Assembly (NCBI GenBank): GCA_017940955.1
Contig: JAGAXP010000317.1
Location: 20,931 to 84,930 of the forward strand
Direction: 5' to 3'
DNA length: 64,000 nucleotides
Source of the DNA: Oribacterium sp.
GTDB taxonomy: Bacteria; Bacillota_A; Clostridia; Lachnospirales; Lachnospiraceae
The first letter of the stretch is position 1; every line of letters starts with the position of its first letter. The notes below the pieces were generated by a model, which worked only from the letters and a program-made list of their open reading frames with translations, did not search any database and was not told the origin of the DNA. Shown one piece after another: positions 51,460 through 61,214 of this stretch. The translations under genes and the position numbers were made by a program.

Positions 51460-53865
51460 ATGTTGATAAAATTTCGAAAATCATTTAGAAAGATCAGCCT
51501 TCTTTTGGCCTTTACTGTTTTTCTGTGCGAGAATTTTCAAGTGGGAGCATTGGCGGCAGCCCCTGTTACAAATGTGAAGGATTTCACCGGATATGCCGCT
51601 CTTTCCGGAGAGCAGGTTTTGACCGGACCGGAAATCGTAAATCTCGATATGCCCATGGAAGGCTCTGTTCCGGACGCATCGGCAGATGTGGTGACGAAAG
51701 AAGGGAAGACCTGGAGTATACCCGTCATCTGGGTGGATGAGAACGGACAGAGAGCAGAAGTATGTATCCCGGGGAAAAAGTATATGCCTGTATTCGTGCT
51801 CTATGTACCGGCGGGATATGTGATAAAGGGTGAGGACGGTTCCGGAAACTACAGCATTAAGCTTCCGGAGGCGTTGACTTCTGTCTATGGAGAAACAGGC
51901 TATATTTCCATAGTAAATCCTGTATACGGAATCACATATATTACGTCCTCAGGAATACTTGGGGATATGTCAGGGGTAAAGGATGGTTCTATGCTTTACT
52001 CACCTGAGCTTGCAAAGCTTGGCACATTTATGACAAGAGAAGAGCTTGAAAGCATTGTGTCACTTGGAAACGGCCTGGCAGATATAAACAGGATCCGGCA
52101 GAAAAAACAGGCAAAAGCCAACGAAACATCAGACTCGGACTCTGACTCAGATTCCGATCGATATGTTGAAGAGAAGCAGGAAATCGATCTGGTAAGCATT
52201 CACTGCTCCAAAAGTGTCATTGAGCATTACGACAGAGACACGCTTTTGGAAATCATTAATCTGATAAGATATGTTATCGAACCTCAGGCAGTGAACCTGC
52301 TTGCGGATTCATTTCCGGCATATAAAAGAGCCATTGATAACGATGAGATAGGCAGAGAGATAGGCTTATACATATATGACGAGAAGTATCCTGAGGATCC
52401 CTCCAAGGATCTGAAGAATGCAAGCGCATATGTTCAGGGCAGTTACAAGTCAGATGACGTCTATGGTTATTTCGTAGGAGTTAATATAGACGAAATACTG
52501 GATGAAAACGGTGAATACAAGGACGGCGCGATCGATGAGCTAAAGAACAACATGACTCACGAGATGATGCATGCCTTTATGGATGATTATACAAGAACAG
52601 GCATGGAGGGTCTTACGTTTAATGGAAGCAGATATGATAATAACAATGAAGATTCCAATAAATTTCCGAACTGGTTTATAGAGGGAACAGCGTCTGTTGT
52701 GGATAATGATTACACTTTGAGACACGATCAGTACTCGCTGATGAGGAAAGACGATAACGGAAATGGTGAACTGCAGGCTATGTTTTCCAGGGATCTGCTG
52801 GTTGATTATTACCTTAACTACAGTGAGGAAAACGGTGAGCACCCCAGTATCAACAGTGAAGATAAATACTATGACAAGGACAATAATCTCCTGAGCGCAT
52901 ACTGCAGCGGATATCTTGCGGTCATGTACCTTTCCGGGCTTGCAGTCAGAAAAGAAAACTGTGTGGAAGGATTTGACGATTATGTAGATGAGAACGGAAT
53001 GTATGATTCGGAGGCTTTGAGAGGAGGACTCAATTTTATTCTTGAAGAGCTTCATCTCGGCTCAAACCTTGATTCGGTCATCTCGTATATCTCCGGTGGA
53101 GACTTCACAGATACCAGGGATTTTGCGGATAGATTTATAGCGGCAAAAGATGGTACTGTTGACGAGCACTCGGCAGATTTCTGTGTGGGTCTTCTGAACT
53201 GCCTTAAAAATGTAAGTGATACTTTGACGGAAAAGAACGGGGAAGAAACATTTGCCAACGGCTCCATACTGCTGCCTTTCGACACAGAACTGAAAACCCC
53301 CATAACAGATGAAGAGACAGAGCCTGCGGCACTGGAAATCATAGACAGCAGTGATATTGTTCAGTCTACAGTAAAAGAGGAGGATACATGGAAAACAGGA
53401 GGAACTCATGAAACGGCGGTAAATCCTGATGAGAATGATCAGGAAGACCCTTCACATGCGGAAGATGACCGTATAGCAGCTATAAAGAAATCATCGGAAG
53501 ATGAAGCTGCGGAAAATGTAGATACTGATAAGCAGATAGATGCTGCTGAAAGTGAAGAATCAGACAAGCCTGATGGTGCTGTTGAAAACGAGGGATCAGA
53601 CAAGTCGGATGATGCAGTTGAAAATGAGAATTCGGACAAGTCGGATGATGCAGTTGAAAACGATGGATCAGATAAGACGGATGAAGCGGCAGATGATGCG
53701 GTTCAGGATACATCTGATAATGCAGAAGGAAAGGAAGAGGAGTCTCAAGAAACAACAGTAGAGGAATCGGAGTCCGACAGCGCGGATCCTGAAAAGACAT
53801 CGGATTCCGAGGAGCAGGATGTACAAGACACTGAAACTAACAAAGAAGATGATGGTAAAAAATGA
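51460..53865 (+). CDS. Secreted zinc metallopeptidase with acidic repeat tail
   Basis: Exported protein of about 801 residues. An N-terminal signal peptide (FRKISLLLAFTVFLCENFQVGALAA) leads to a beta-rich region (~30-200), then a peptidase_MA-like gluzincin domain with the zinc site HEMMH at 367-371 and the third ligand E408 in NWFIEGTASVVDN. The C-terminal 150 residues are very acidic with repeats of ENEGSDKSDDAV type, a likely wall or calcium-binding tail. No sortase motif is seen. GAGGA before the ATG at 51460 suits better than 51454. Substrate unknown. Confidence 0.82.
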   Translation: MLIKFRKSFRKISLLLAFTVFLCENFQVGALAAAPVTNVKDFTGYAALSGEQVLTGPEIVNLDMPMEGSVPDASADVVTKEGKTWSIPVIWVDENGQRAEVCIPGKKYMPVFVLYVPAGYVIKGEDGSGNYSIKLPEALTSVYGETGYISIVNPVYGITYITSSGILGDMSGVKDGSMLYSPELAKLGTFMTREELESIVSLGNGLADINRIRQKKQAKANETSDSDSDSDSDRYVEEKQEIDLVSIHCSKSVIEHYDRDTLLEIINLIRYVIEPQAVNLLADSFPAYKRAIDNDEIGREIGLYIYDEKYPEDPSKDLKNASAYVQGSYKSDDVYGYFVGVNIDEILDENGEYKDGAIDELKNNMTHEMMHAFMDDYTRTGMEGLTFNGSRYDNNNEDSNKFPNWFIEGTASVVDNDYTLRHDQYSLMRKDDNGNGELQAMFSRDLLVDYYLNYSEENGEHPSINSEDKYYDKDNNLLSAYCSGYLAVMYLSGLAVRKENCVEGFDDYVDENGMYDSEALRGGLNFILEELHLGSNLDSVISYISGGDFTDTRDFADRFIAAKDGTVDEHSADFCVGLLNCLKNVSDTLTEKNGEETFANGSILLPFDTELKTPITDEETEPAALEIIDSSDIVQSTVKEEDTWKTGGTHETAVNPDENDQEDPSHAEDDRIAAIKKSSEDEAAENVDTDKQIDAAESEESDKPDGAVENEGSDKSDDAVENENSDKSDDAVENDGSDKTDEAADDAVQDTSDNAEGKEEESQETTVEESESDSADPEKTSDSEEQDVQDTETNKEDDGKK

Positions 53866-53913
53866 AACCGAAACAGAGGATGTGAAAAATTTCACAAAAA
53901 CGTCGTTTTGCAC

Positions 53914-53942
53914 TTGCAAAAATACATTTCATGACATACAAT
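53914..53942 (+). promoter_or_regulatory. Promoter of gap
   Basis: TTGCAA (53914-53919), 17-base spacer, TACAAT (53937-53942), a near-consensus housekeeping promoter. Confidence 0.78.
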
Positions 53943-53973
53943 TAGTGTGCTGATTGAGAGAGAATCAATCAAC

Positions 53974-54040
53974 TGATGCACCAAGGGTATGTGAGTCGTG
54001 CATCAAGAACAAAAGTGAAAACGGTTTTCACTTGATTTTT
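53974..54040 (+). promoter_or_regulatory. gap leader with two hairpins
   Basis: TGATGCAC/GTGCATCA (53974-53981 with 53998-54005) is followed by AAGTGAAAAC/GTTTTCACTT (54013-54033, almost no loop) and GATTTTT. The second looks like a terminator or attenuator inside the 5' leader, or a stabilising stem. Confidence 0.5.
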
Positions 54041-54078
54041 AACTACATATCATTAAAAGTATCAGGAGGATATTTACT

Positions 54079-55098
54079 ATGGCAGTTAAAGTTGCTATTA
54101 ACGGTTTTGGCCGTATCGGTCGTCTTGCTTTCAGACAGATGTTTGGTGCAGAGGGATTTGAAATCGTTGCGATCAACGATCTTACAAGCCCTGAGATGCT
54201 TGCACACCTTCTTAAGTACGACAGCACACAGGGTCGTTACGAGCTTTGTGACAAGGTTTCTTACGGTGAGGATTCAATCACTGTTGACGGAAAGAAGATC
54301 ACAATCTACAAGGAAGCTGATGCTAAGAACCTTCCTTGGGGACAGCTTGGTGTAGACGTTGTTCTTGAGTGCACAGGTTTCTATACAAGCAAGGATAAGT
54401 CACAGGCTCACATCGATGCAGGCGCTAAGCACGTTATCATTTCTGCTCCTGCAGGAAATGATCTTCCTACTATCGTATATAATGTTAACCACCAGAACCT
54501 TACAGCTGATGACAAGATCATCTCAGCAGCTTCTTGTACAACAAACTGCCTGGCTCCTATGGCTAAGGCTCTCAACGATCTTGTACCTATCAAGTCCGGT
54601 ATCATGTGCACAATCCACGCTTACACAGGCGATCAGATGACACTTGACGGACCTCAGAGAAAGGGCGACAAGAGACGTTCACGTGCAGCAGCATGCAACA
54701 TCGTTCCTAACTCAACAGGTGCAGCTAAGGCAATCGGCCTTGTTATCCCTGAGCTTAACGGAAAGCTCATCGGCGCTGCTCAGCGTGTTCCGACACCTAC
54801 AGGTTCCACAACTATCCTTACAGCTGTTGTTGAAGGAAATGTTACAAAGGATCAGATCAATGCAGCTATGAAGGCAGCAAGCAATGAGAGCTTCGGTTAC
54901 AACGAGGATGAGATCGTTTCATCTGATATCGTAGGAATGAGATATGGTTCTCTCTTTGATGCAACCCAGACAATGGTTCTTCCTCTTGACAATGGAACCA
55001 CACAGGTACAGGTTGTTTCATGGTATGACAACGAGAACTCATACACAAGCCAGATGGTTCGTACTATCAAGCACTTCGGAAGCCTTCTTAATAAGTAA
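54079..55098 (+). CDS. gap: Glyceraldehyde-3-phosphate dehydrogenase
   Basis: Phosphorylating GAPDH of 339 residues, linking glyceraldehyde-3-phosphate to 1,3-bisphosphoglycerate with NAD. The Rossmann motif [15 protein letters not shown] (residues ~7-21) and catalytic Cys153 in SCTTNCLAP are visible; the C-terminal [15 protein letters not shown] is standard. Codon use is strongly biased, as in fba, pgk and tpiA. AGGAGG stands upstream. It has its own promoter and terminator, so it can be expressed apart from pgk. Confidence 0.97.
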   Translation: MAVKVAINGFGRIGRLAFRQMFGAEGFEIVAINDLTSPEMLAHLLKYDSTQGRYELCDKVSYGEDSITVDGKKITIYKEADAKNLPWGQLGVDVVLECTGFYTSKDKSQAHIDAGAKHVIISAPAGNDLPTIVYNVNHQNLTADDKIISAASCTTNCLAPMAKALNDLVPIKSGIMCTIHAYTGDQMTLDGPQRKGDKRRSRAAACNIVPNSTGAAKAIGLVIPELNGKLIGAAQRVPTPTGSTTILTAVVEGNVTKDQINAAMKAASNESFGYNEDEIVSSDIVGMRYGSLFDATQTMVLPLDNGTTQVQVVSWYDNENSYTSQMVRTIKHFGSLLNK

Positions 55099-55130
55099 TT
55101 ATCCTTGAAAGATAAATAAGACATGACTTT

Positions 55131-55168
55131 GAAGAGGTCCGGCCTATATGGGCCTGGCCTCTTTTTTT
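55131..55168 (+). terminator. Intrinsic terminator after gap
   Basis: AGAGGTCCGGCC pairs with GGCCTGGCCTCT (with wobble and one small bulge), then a seven-T run. Confidence 0.85.
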
Positions 55169-55347
55169 AAGATTTTTAAGAAGAATCAATTCTATATCAG
55201 GTGATTGGGACTATAAATCTTTATCGTTCATGATCACTTATAAGAACAGTATGCTTTTGTGAAAAAACATACATATCGTTCATTTATTCCTATAATCAGA
55301 TTAAAAATAATATACGGAAGGAAGTACCTTCCAAAAAGGAGATCAAT

Positions 55348-56565
55348 ATGGCAGGATTAAACAAATTAACAGTCGATGACATCGATGTTAAGGGCAAGAG
55401 AGTACTTTGCAGATGTGACTTTAACGTTCCTCTGAAAGAGGGCAAGATCACAGACGAGAACAGACTCGTAGCAGCACTTCCGACAATCAAGAAGCTTATC
55501 GCTGACGGCGGAAAGGTTATCCTTTGCTCACACCTTGGAAAGGTTAAGACAGAGGAGGACAAGCCTTCAAAGACACTTGCTCCTGTAGCTAAGAGACTTT
55601 CAGAGCTTCTCGGACAGGAAGTTAAGTTTGCAGCCGATCCTGAGGTTGTTGGAGCCAATGCCAAGGCCGCTGTAGCTGAGATGAAGGACGGAGACGTTAT
55701 CCTTCTTGAGAACACACGTTACAGAGCTGAAGAGACAAAGAACGGAGAGGCTTTCTCAAAGGACCTTGCTTCTATCGCTGATGTATTCGTAAACGATGCA
55801 TTCGGAACAGCTCACAGAGCACACTGCTCAAATGTTGGTGTTACACAGTTCCTTAACGGTCCTCACGCTGTTGGTTACCTTATGGAGAAGGAAATCAAGT
55901 TCCTTGGACAGGCTGTTGAGAATCCTGTACGTCCATTCGTAGCTATCCTTGGCGGTGCTAAGGTTGCCGATAAGCTTAATGTTATCTCAAACCTCCTTGA
56001 GAAGTGCGATACACTTATCATCGGCGGTGGTATGGCTTATACATTTGCAAAGGCACAGGGCTATGAGATCGGTACATCTCTTTGCGATGAGACTAAGGTT
56101 GATTACTGCAAGGAAATGATCGAGAAGGCTGAGAAGCTTGGCAAGAAGCTCCTTCTTCCTGTAGATGCTGTTACAACAGATCACTTCCCTGAGCCAATCG
56201 ACGGACCTATCGACACAACAGTTGTTGATATCGACAAGATTCCTGCAGACAGAATGGGTATGGATATCGGACCTAAGACACAGGAGCTTTACGCAGATGC
56301 TGTTAAGACAGCAAAGACAGTTGTTTGGAACGGACCTATGGGTGTATTTGAGAACCCTACTCTTGCAGCCGGAACAAAGTCAGTAGCTAAGTCTCTTGCA
56401 GATACAGATGCTACAACAATCATTGGCGGCGGTGATTCAGCAGCTGCTGTTAACCAGCTTGGATACGGCGACAAGATGACACACATCTCAACCGGTGGCG
56501 GAGCTTCTCTTGAGTTCCTTGAGGGTAAGGAGCTTCCGGGCGTAGTTGCTGCAGACAACAAGTAA
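55348..56565 (+). CDS. pgk: Phosphoglycerate kinase
   Basis: Phosphoglycerate kinase of 405 residues, making ATP from 1,3-bisphosphoglycerate. Motifs include [41 protein letters not shown] and [11 protein letters not shown]. Codon bias is high. AAAAAGGAG is the ribosome-binding site. A TATAAT -10 hexamer lies at 55291-55296 upstream but without a convincing -35. tpiA follows 115 bases later with a hairpin between (56580-56612), without a U-tract, so read-through is likely. Confidence 0.97.
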   Translation: MAGLNKLTVDDIDVKGKRVLCRCDFNVPLKEGKITDENRLVAALPTIKKLIADGGKVILCSHLGKVKTEEDKPSKTLAPVAKRLSELLGQEVKFAADPEVVGANAKAAVAEMKDGDVILLENTRYRAEETKNGEAFSKDLASIADVFVNDAFGTAHRAHCSNVGVTQFLNGPHAVGYLMEKEIKFLGQAVENPVRPFVAILGGAKVADKLNVISNLLEKCDTLIIGGGMAYTFAKAQGYEIGTSLCDETKVDYCKEMIEKAEKLGKKLLLPVDAVTTDHFPEPIDGPIDTTVVDIDKIPADRMGMDIGPKTQELYADAVKTAKTVVWNGPMGVFENPTLAAGTKSVAKSLADTDATTIIGGGDSAAAVNQLGYGDKMTHISTGGGASLEFLEGKELPGVVAADNK

Positions 56566-56680
56566 TATAGTGTTAACGTCTTTCCGGAGGACATGAGATG
56601 TTCTTCGGAAAGATTGATTTAGAAAAACAGAGAATATTTTCTGATGTATGACGGTAAGTCATATATAGAATGGAGTTTAT

Positions 56681-57430
56681 ATGAGAAAGAAAATTATCGC
56701 CGGAAACTGGAAGATGAACATGGTTCCTTCAGAGGCTGTTAAGCTTGTTGAGACATTAAAGCCACTTGTACAGAATGATGATGTAGACGTAGTTTACTGT
56801 GTACCTGCAATTGATATCATCCCTGTAGTTGAGGCTGTTAAAGGCACCAATGTTCATGTTGGTGCTGAGAACTTCTATATTGAGGACAAGGGTGCTTTCA
56901 CAGGTGAGATTTCAGCTCCTATGCTTAAGGATGCAGGTGTTGAGTACATCATCATCGGACACTCGGAGAGAAGAGATATCTTCGGTGAGAATGATATCCT
57001 TATCAATGCAAAGGTTAAGAAGGCATTTGCTTCAGGTCTTAAGCCTATCCTTTGCTGCGGTGAGTCTTTAGCACTTCGTAAGGCCGGTACTTACAAGGAG
57101 TGGATTGAAAGACAGATCACCTGGGATCTTGACGGAGTTACTGCTGATCAGGTTAAGGAGCTTGTTATCGCATACGAGCCTATCTGGGCTATCGGAACAG
57201 GCGAGACAGCTACTTCAGATCAGGCTGAAGAGGTTTGCAAGCTTATCCGTGACCTTATTGAAAAGCTGTATGATGAAGATACTGCTGAGGAGGTTCGTAT
57301 TCAGTACGGCGGATCAATGAATGCAGGCAATGCTGCTGATCTTTTATCCAAGCCTGATATCGATGGCGGACTTATCGGTGGAGCTTCACTTAAGCCTGAC
57401 TTCGGTAAAATCGTTAATTACAACAAGTAA
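56681..57430 (+). CDS. tpiA: Triose-phosphate isomerase
   Basis: Triose-phosphate isomerase of 249 residues. The signature [21 protein letters not shown] holds the catalytic glutamate and flexible loop; the catalytic histidine is in IIGHSERR, and GNWKMN opens the chain. AATGGAG precedes the ATG. It lies behind pgk and ends at a strong bidirectional terminator. Phosphoglycerate mutase and enolase are not in this window. Confidence 0.97.
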   Translation: MRKKIIAGNWKMNMVPSEAVKLVETLKPLVQNDDVDVVYCVPAIDIIPVVEAVKGTNVHVGAENFYIEDKGAFTGEISAPMLKDAGVEYIIIGHSERRDIFGENDILINAKVKKAFASGLKPILCCGESLALRKAGTYKEWIERQITWDLDGVTADQVKELVIAYEPIWAIGTGETATSDQAEEVCKLIRDLIEKLYDEDTAEEVRIQYGGSMNAGNAADLLSKPDIDGGLIGGASLKPDFGKIVNYNK

Positions 57431-57444
57431 TTATATCTTTTTGA

Positions 57445-57474
57445 AAGGCCGGTTCCATTCGGGACCGGCCTTTT
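57445..57474. terminator. Bidirectional terminator after tpiA
   Basis: AAAGGCCGGTTCC pairs with GGGACCGGCCTTTT (57445-57474), with T or A runs on both sides. It serves tpiA and the convergent membrane-protein gene. Confidence 0.88.
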
Positions 57475-57478
57475 GCTG

Positions 57479-58198
57479 TTATTTGATTCGGTTGTAACCT
57501 GCGGCATATATTATCCGGTTGTAGGCTGAATCGAGGGTGATGTGAACTATCAAATCACCGTTCAGTGTGGTGTCTATGAGTGTGATATCTTTTGAAGTGG
57601 AAAGATCGGCATCTTTCAGGATATCAAGGGAAAGAATGCGGTTGCGTTCTTCGTTGAATTGGTCGGAAGTAAGGGTTTCCCCGAGGCTCAGGTGGAAGTC
57701 GTCTTCCAGGATACTGCTGTATTTGTAGTAGCGGTAGGAGGTGTTTGAAGATGCTCCTGATATGTGGGAGGGAAATATTTGCCTGCATATGTCAAAGCTC
57801 TCTGCATCCACATCTCTGTCTACAATCATGTATTGCTCAGTTTTTGTGGTACTGGAGCAATATGGCGGTACTATACATAAAACTACAGCTGAGATTACAC
57901 CAAGTATCAGCACCGGAAGGGAGACTTTTGTGAAAAATTTTGCCCAGACCGGAAGCTCATAGGTTCTGGCCCATAACCCGAAGACTCCGACGATAAATGG
58001 CAGAAACATGACAAGGTAATGAACATTCAATATAGGAGTTCGTTCAAAGGACAGTTTTGGGAATCTCATGGACCAAACGAACATGGCTACAAAATACAGC
58101 AAAAGCTGAAGCGCTATTCCAACTATGAAGTCGTAGGTAAGCCAGTCATGCCATAGTGTATGCTTTTTATTTTTGGAATTATCGGTTGAAAACTTCAA
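57479..58198 (-). CDS. Hypothetical membrane protein
   Basis: Unrecognised protein of 239 residues with three predicted helices (residues ~25-45, ~60-78 and ~92-112), followed by a soluble domain of about 125 residues (from TKTEQYMIVDRDVDAES on) that should lie outside. That domain begins after a PPYCSS segment and has a mixed alpha/beta pattern. No known motif was recognised. It is monocistronic, between the tpiA terminator and hairpin H2. Confidence 0.7.
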   Translation of the reverse strand: MKFSTDNSKNKKHTLWHDWLTYDFIVGIALQLLLYFVAMFVWSMRFPKLSFERTPILNVHYLVMFLPFIVGVFGLWARTYELPVWAKFFTKVSLPVLILGVISAVVLCIVPPYCSSTTKTEQYMIVDRDVDAESFDICRQIFPSHISGASSNTSYRYYKYSSILEDDFHLSLGETLTSDQFNEERNRILSLDILKDADLSTSKDITLIDTTLNGDLIVHITLDSAYNRIIYAAGYNRIK

Positions 58199-58224
58199 TT
58201 AAAGCCCCCTATAGTTTATTGGAG

Positions 58225-58274
58225 TTATCCACCGGGGACGGTTCTCCCCGGCGAGAACCGTCCCCGGTGGATAA
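58225..58274. repeat. Hairpin family H2, copy 2
   Basis: A perfect 22-bp stem (58225-58246 with 58253-58274, core CCACCGGGGACGGTTCTC) around CCCGGC. It lies between the membrane-protein gene and metK. The sequence is nearly identical to 45701-45742. Confidence 0.8.
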
Positions 58275-58351
58275 CATTGAATCAATAAAAAATGCAGCCA
58301 CTTATGTGACTGCACTATTTTAACATATTTTTTTAAACTGTTCTCGTATTA

Positions 58352-59410
58352 TTACTGTTCCCAGGGAAGCTCAGGCTTTCCGAAGTGTCCGTAGCTTGAA
58401 ACGAGGTTATAGTTAACATCTCTAAGCTTCAGGGAATTGATGATGCCCTTTGGGGTAAGGTCATAATCATGCTTGATCTCATCCCAGATCTTGTTTCGGT
58501 CTTCTTTTTCTGTTCCGAAGCAGTCAACGTAAACTGATACAGGCTCTGCAACACCGATGGCATAGGCAAGCTGTACTTCGCAGCGGTCAGCCTTTCCTGC
58601 CTTTACGATATCTCTTGCAATCTTTCGAGCCATGTAAGCGGCTGAACGGTCAACCTTACTTGGATCCTTTCCGGAGAAGGCTCCGCCTCCGTGGTGAGCA
58701 GCTCCGCCGTAGGTGTCGGCGATGATCTTACGTCCTGTAAGACCTGAATCTGCGAATGAAGAACCCATTACAAAACGTCCTGTAGGATTAACCAGAATAC
58801 GGAAATCGGTATTGAGACCCATTTCCTCTGCAGTCTCCTTCATGATACCGGAAACTATCTCACGAACCTCATCAAGAGTTGTCTCCTCAGCATGCTGGGT
58901 TGAAATAAGGAAGGTATCGATGCGGTGCGTATCATAGTCAAATGATACCTGAGCCTTGGCATCAGGACGTAACTTCTTGAAGCCGTCCTTGATATTGAAC
59001 TCTCTGAGCTTCAGAAGTGCTCTGTTTGAAAGAACATAAGGGATAGGAAGAAGCTCTTCAGTCTCGTTTGTGGCATAGCCGAACATCATACCCTGATCAC
59101 CGGCGCCGTCATTATCAACGCCCATAGCGATATCAGGTGACTGCTTTGAGATAAGGATGCGGATGGTGTATTTATCAACATCTGTGAGACCGATATTCCT
59201 GAGAACGTTTCTGGCAAGCTTCTCGTAGTCCGGCTCGTAATTTGTGGTAACTTCTCCAAGGACGGATACCTCCCAGTCCTTAATGGTTGTCTCGGCTGCA
59301 ATACGGCCTGCCTTATCATGCTGTAAGATATCTGTTACGATGGCATCTGAAATCTGATCGCAGATCTTGTCGGGGTGTCCGTTTGATACCTGTTCTGATG
59401 AAAATAACAT
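58352..59410 (-). CDS. metK: S-adenosylmethionine synthetase
   Basis: MetK of 352 residues, making SAM from methionine and ATP. The start MLFSSEQVSNGHPDKICDQI is canonical and lies behind AGAAAGGAAT; the frame is open further upstream only because the riboswitch leader lacks stops. GAGDQGMMFGYA, the substrate-binding GLTGRKIIADTYGG and the P-loop-like GGGAFSGKDPSKVDRS are present. At 352 residues it is about 30 shorter than E. coli MetK, as in some Firmicute relatives. It is controlled by the upstream SAM-I riboswitch. Confidence 0.95.
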   Translation of the reverse strand: MLFSSEQVSNGHPDKICDQISDAIVTDILQHDKAGRIAAETTIKDWEVSVLGEVTTNYEPDYEKLARNVLRNIGLTDVDKYTIRILISKQSPDIAMGVDNDGAGDQGMMFGYATNETEELLPIPYVLSNRALLKLREFNIKDGFKKLRPDAKAQVSFDYDTHRIDTFLISTQHAEETTLDEVREIVSGIMKETAEEMGLNTDFRILVNPTGRFVMGSSFADSGLTGRKIIADTYGGAAHHGGGAFSGKDPSKVDRSAAYMARKIARDIVKAGKADRCEVQLAYAIGVAEPVSVYVDCFGTEKEDRNKIWDEIKHDYDLTPKGIINSLKLRDVNYNLVSSYGHFGKPELPWEQ

Positions 59411-59555
59411 ATAAATAATTCCTTTCTGACGCATGGCGTCCTGGTGTTTCGAAATACCTGAAATCAGGTTGGAGAAAACTCCTTCTGCTTGATGTATATA
59501 AAGGCCGGATGTATGCCGGTTAAAGCACAAGGTACAACCGGACGCATTATGATAC

Positions 59556-59586
59556 AAAAAAAGCCGGTCGAACAATCGACTGGCTT
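59556..59586 (-). terminator. Riboswitch-controlled terminator before metK
   Basis: On the minus strand AGCCAGTCG pairs with CGACCGGCT (with wobble), then seven T. The part CGATTGTTCG can instead pair with CGAACAAT (59604-59611), giving the antiterminator. Confidence 0.82.
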
Positions 59587-59619
59587 GTAATAAGCATCCT
59601 CTTATTGTTCGAAACAAAA

Positions 59620-59710
59620 AATAGTTCGCTCAGGTTAGCACCTTCCGGTTTTCCCGGGGTTGCTGCGGTTTCATAGCTCCTATGTAGCTCCACCGACTCT
59701 GAATAAGTAT
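59620..59710 (-). promoter_or_regulatory. SAM-I (S-box) riboswitch
   Basis: Minus-strand aptamer with the conserved S-box blocks in order: CTTATTCAGAGTCGGTGGAG, ATGAAACCGCAGCAACC, CCGGAAGGTGCTAA and CTGAGC closing the basal stem. S-box RNAs bind SAM and favour termination, so metK would be off when SAM is abundant. The terminator and antiterminator follow (59556-59611). Confidence 0.92.
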
Positions 59711-59725
59711 TCATTTGTACGGCAT

Positions 59726-59754
59726 ATTGTATGCAATAAAATCTGGTTTGTCAA
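59726..59754 (-). promoter_or_regulatory. Promoter of metK
   Basis: Minus-strand TTGACA (59754-59749) and TACAAT (59731-59726) with a 17-base spacer, a near-perfect housekeeping promoter. Transcription would start some 10 bases ahead of the riboswitch. Confidence 0.85.
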
Positions 59755-60016
59755 CCATTATGTAAAAAACATATAGCCGCACGGTTTACCCATATTACAT
59801 TTATCGGCATTTGTCTGATTTTTATAAATGTTTATGCTATGATTATCTGTTTTTAGTCCGGACTCATCTGGCAACAGTTCAGTCTATGGATCCTGGGGGC
59901 TGTTGTCTCATCTAAAACATTGACCAAATTAATATGAGATTAATGTAAATTTATATCAAAAATATTGTATACTTATATTCGGTGCGTCAGAAACTTTATC
60001 AAAGGGGGATGTTCAT

Positions 60017-61036
60017 ATGCCGATCAAAGTACAAAATGATTTACCGGCTAAACATATACTGGAAAGCGAAAACATTTTCGTTATGGACGAAAAGCGTGCA
60101 CAGTCTCAGGAGATACGACCACTTCGTATATGTATCCTGAATCTGATGCCGTTGAAAGAGGATACAGAACTTGATATTCTGAGAGTACTTTCCAATTTTC
60201 CCATACAGACGGAAATTACTTTTATGAAGGTGGCAACCCATGAGTCAAAGCATACGGATGCTTCCCACCTTAACAAATTCTATATAACACTGGAACAGAT
60301 CAGGGATGAATACTTTGACGGTCTCATCATTACGGGAGCGCCGGTGGAGAAGATGCCTTTCGAGGAGGTTGAGTACTGGGATGAGCTTAAGGAGATCATG
60401 GAATGGTCCCTCACCCATGTATTCTCTACATTCCATATATGCTGGGCTGCTCAGGCAGGTCTTTACTACCATTACGGCATTGAGAAGGTAATGCTTCCGA
60501 AGAAGCTTTCCGGCATTTACCGTCAGAAGGTTCTTCACCGCAAGAAGATGATCATGAGAGGAATGGATGACTACTTCTATGTCCCCATTTCCAGATACAC
60601 AGGTATAGACGAGGATGCAGTTCATAAAAATCCGGAGCTCTATGTGGTGGCTGATTCTGTGGATCCCGAGGAAGGCGGCATTTACATGGTTCTTGCCTGC
60701 TCCAGCAGACAGATTTTTATCACCGGACATTCCGAGTACGACAAGTACGACCTTGATAAAGAGTACAAGAGAGATGTTGCAAAGGGGCTGAATCCCGATA
60801 TCCCGATTAACTACTATAAGAATGATGACCCCGCACAGGAGCCGATCCTCAGCTGGAGATCCACCTCAAACTGTACCTACACAAACTGGCTTAATTTCGT
60901 TTATCAGGAGACACCTTATGATCTTACCGAGCTTAAGCCTGTTAAATGCGACAGCTATGTTGCTGTTGGCAATCACTTCAGTGAGAGGGACACTACCCTT
61001 ACATTTAAAAAGGAAGAGGATTTACTGGATAGCTGA
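60017..61036 (+). CDS. metA: Homoserine O-acetyltransferase (MetA type)
   Basis: MetA family enzyme of 339 residues, activating homoserine in methionine synthesis. The catalytic Cys142 lies in STFHICWAAQAG, and H238 and E240 in FITGHSEYDKYD. Residue 111 is Glu (ITGAPVEKMPFEEV); in MetA proteins this Glu favours acetyl-CoA where E. coli has Gly and uses succinyl-CoA. So acetylation is predicted. AAGGGGG precedes the ATG. It faces away from metK across a shared upstream region; no S-box was seen on this side. Confidence 0.93.
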   Translation: MPIKVQNDLPAKHILESENIFVMDEKRAQSQEIRPLRICILNLMPLKEDTELDILRVLSNFPIQTEITFMKVATHESKHTDASHLNKFYITLEQIRDEYFDGLIITGAPVEKMPFEEVEYWDELKEIMEWSLTHVFSTFHICWAAQAGLYYHYGIEKVMLPKKLSGIYRQKVLHRKKMIMRGMDDYFYVPISRYTGIDEDAVHKNPELYVVADSVDPEEGGIYMVLACSSRQIFITGHSEYDKYDLDKEYKRDVAKGLNPDIPINYYKNDDPAQEPILSWRSTSNCTYTNWLNFVYQETPYDLTELKPVKCDSYVAVGNHFSERDTTLTFKKEEDLLDS

Positions 61037-61073
61037 GCATTCGGAATATGAAGAAATGCCAATGTTCGGCCCC

Positions 61074-61171
61074 GGATTCCATGTGCTGTACCAGTACGGG
61101 TAAAAACATAGATGTGATTCCATGTGCTGTACCAGCGCTGAAAAAAATAGATATGATTCCATGGGCATATG
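61074..61171 (+). repeat. Short tandem repeat after metA
   Basis: GATTCCATGTGCTGTACCAG occurs at 61074-61093 and again at 61116-61135 (period 42); a third, degenerate start GATTCCATGGGCATATG is at 61155. No gene or clear signal is inside. Confidence 0.65.
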
Positions 61172-61214
61172 AAAAATCAATGGTATAAAAACTAAACCAG
61201 AAAGGTGAAATTTA

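Noticed and set aside
53480..53800. Minus-strand Leu/Pro/His-rich frame opposite the acidic tail of the metallopeptidase.
   Set aside because: Shadow of Asp/Glu/Ser repeat codons.
59411..59617. N-terminal extension of metK.
   Set aside because: The added 69 codons cover the S-box leader and the terminator; MetK begins at MLFSSEQ.
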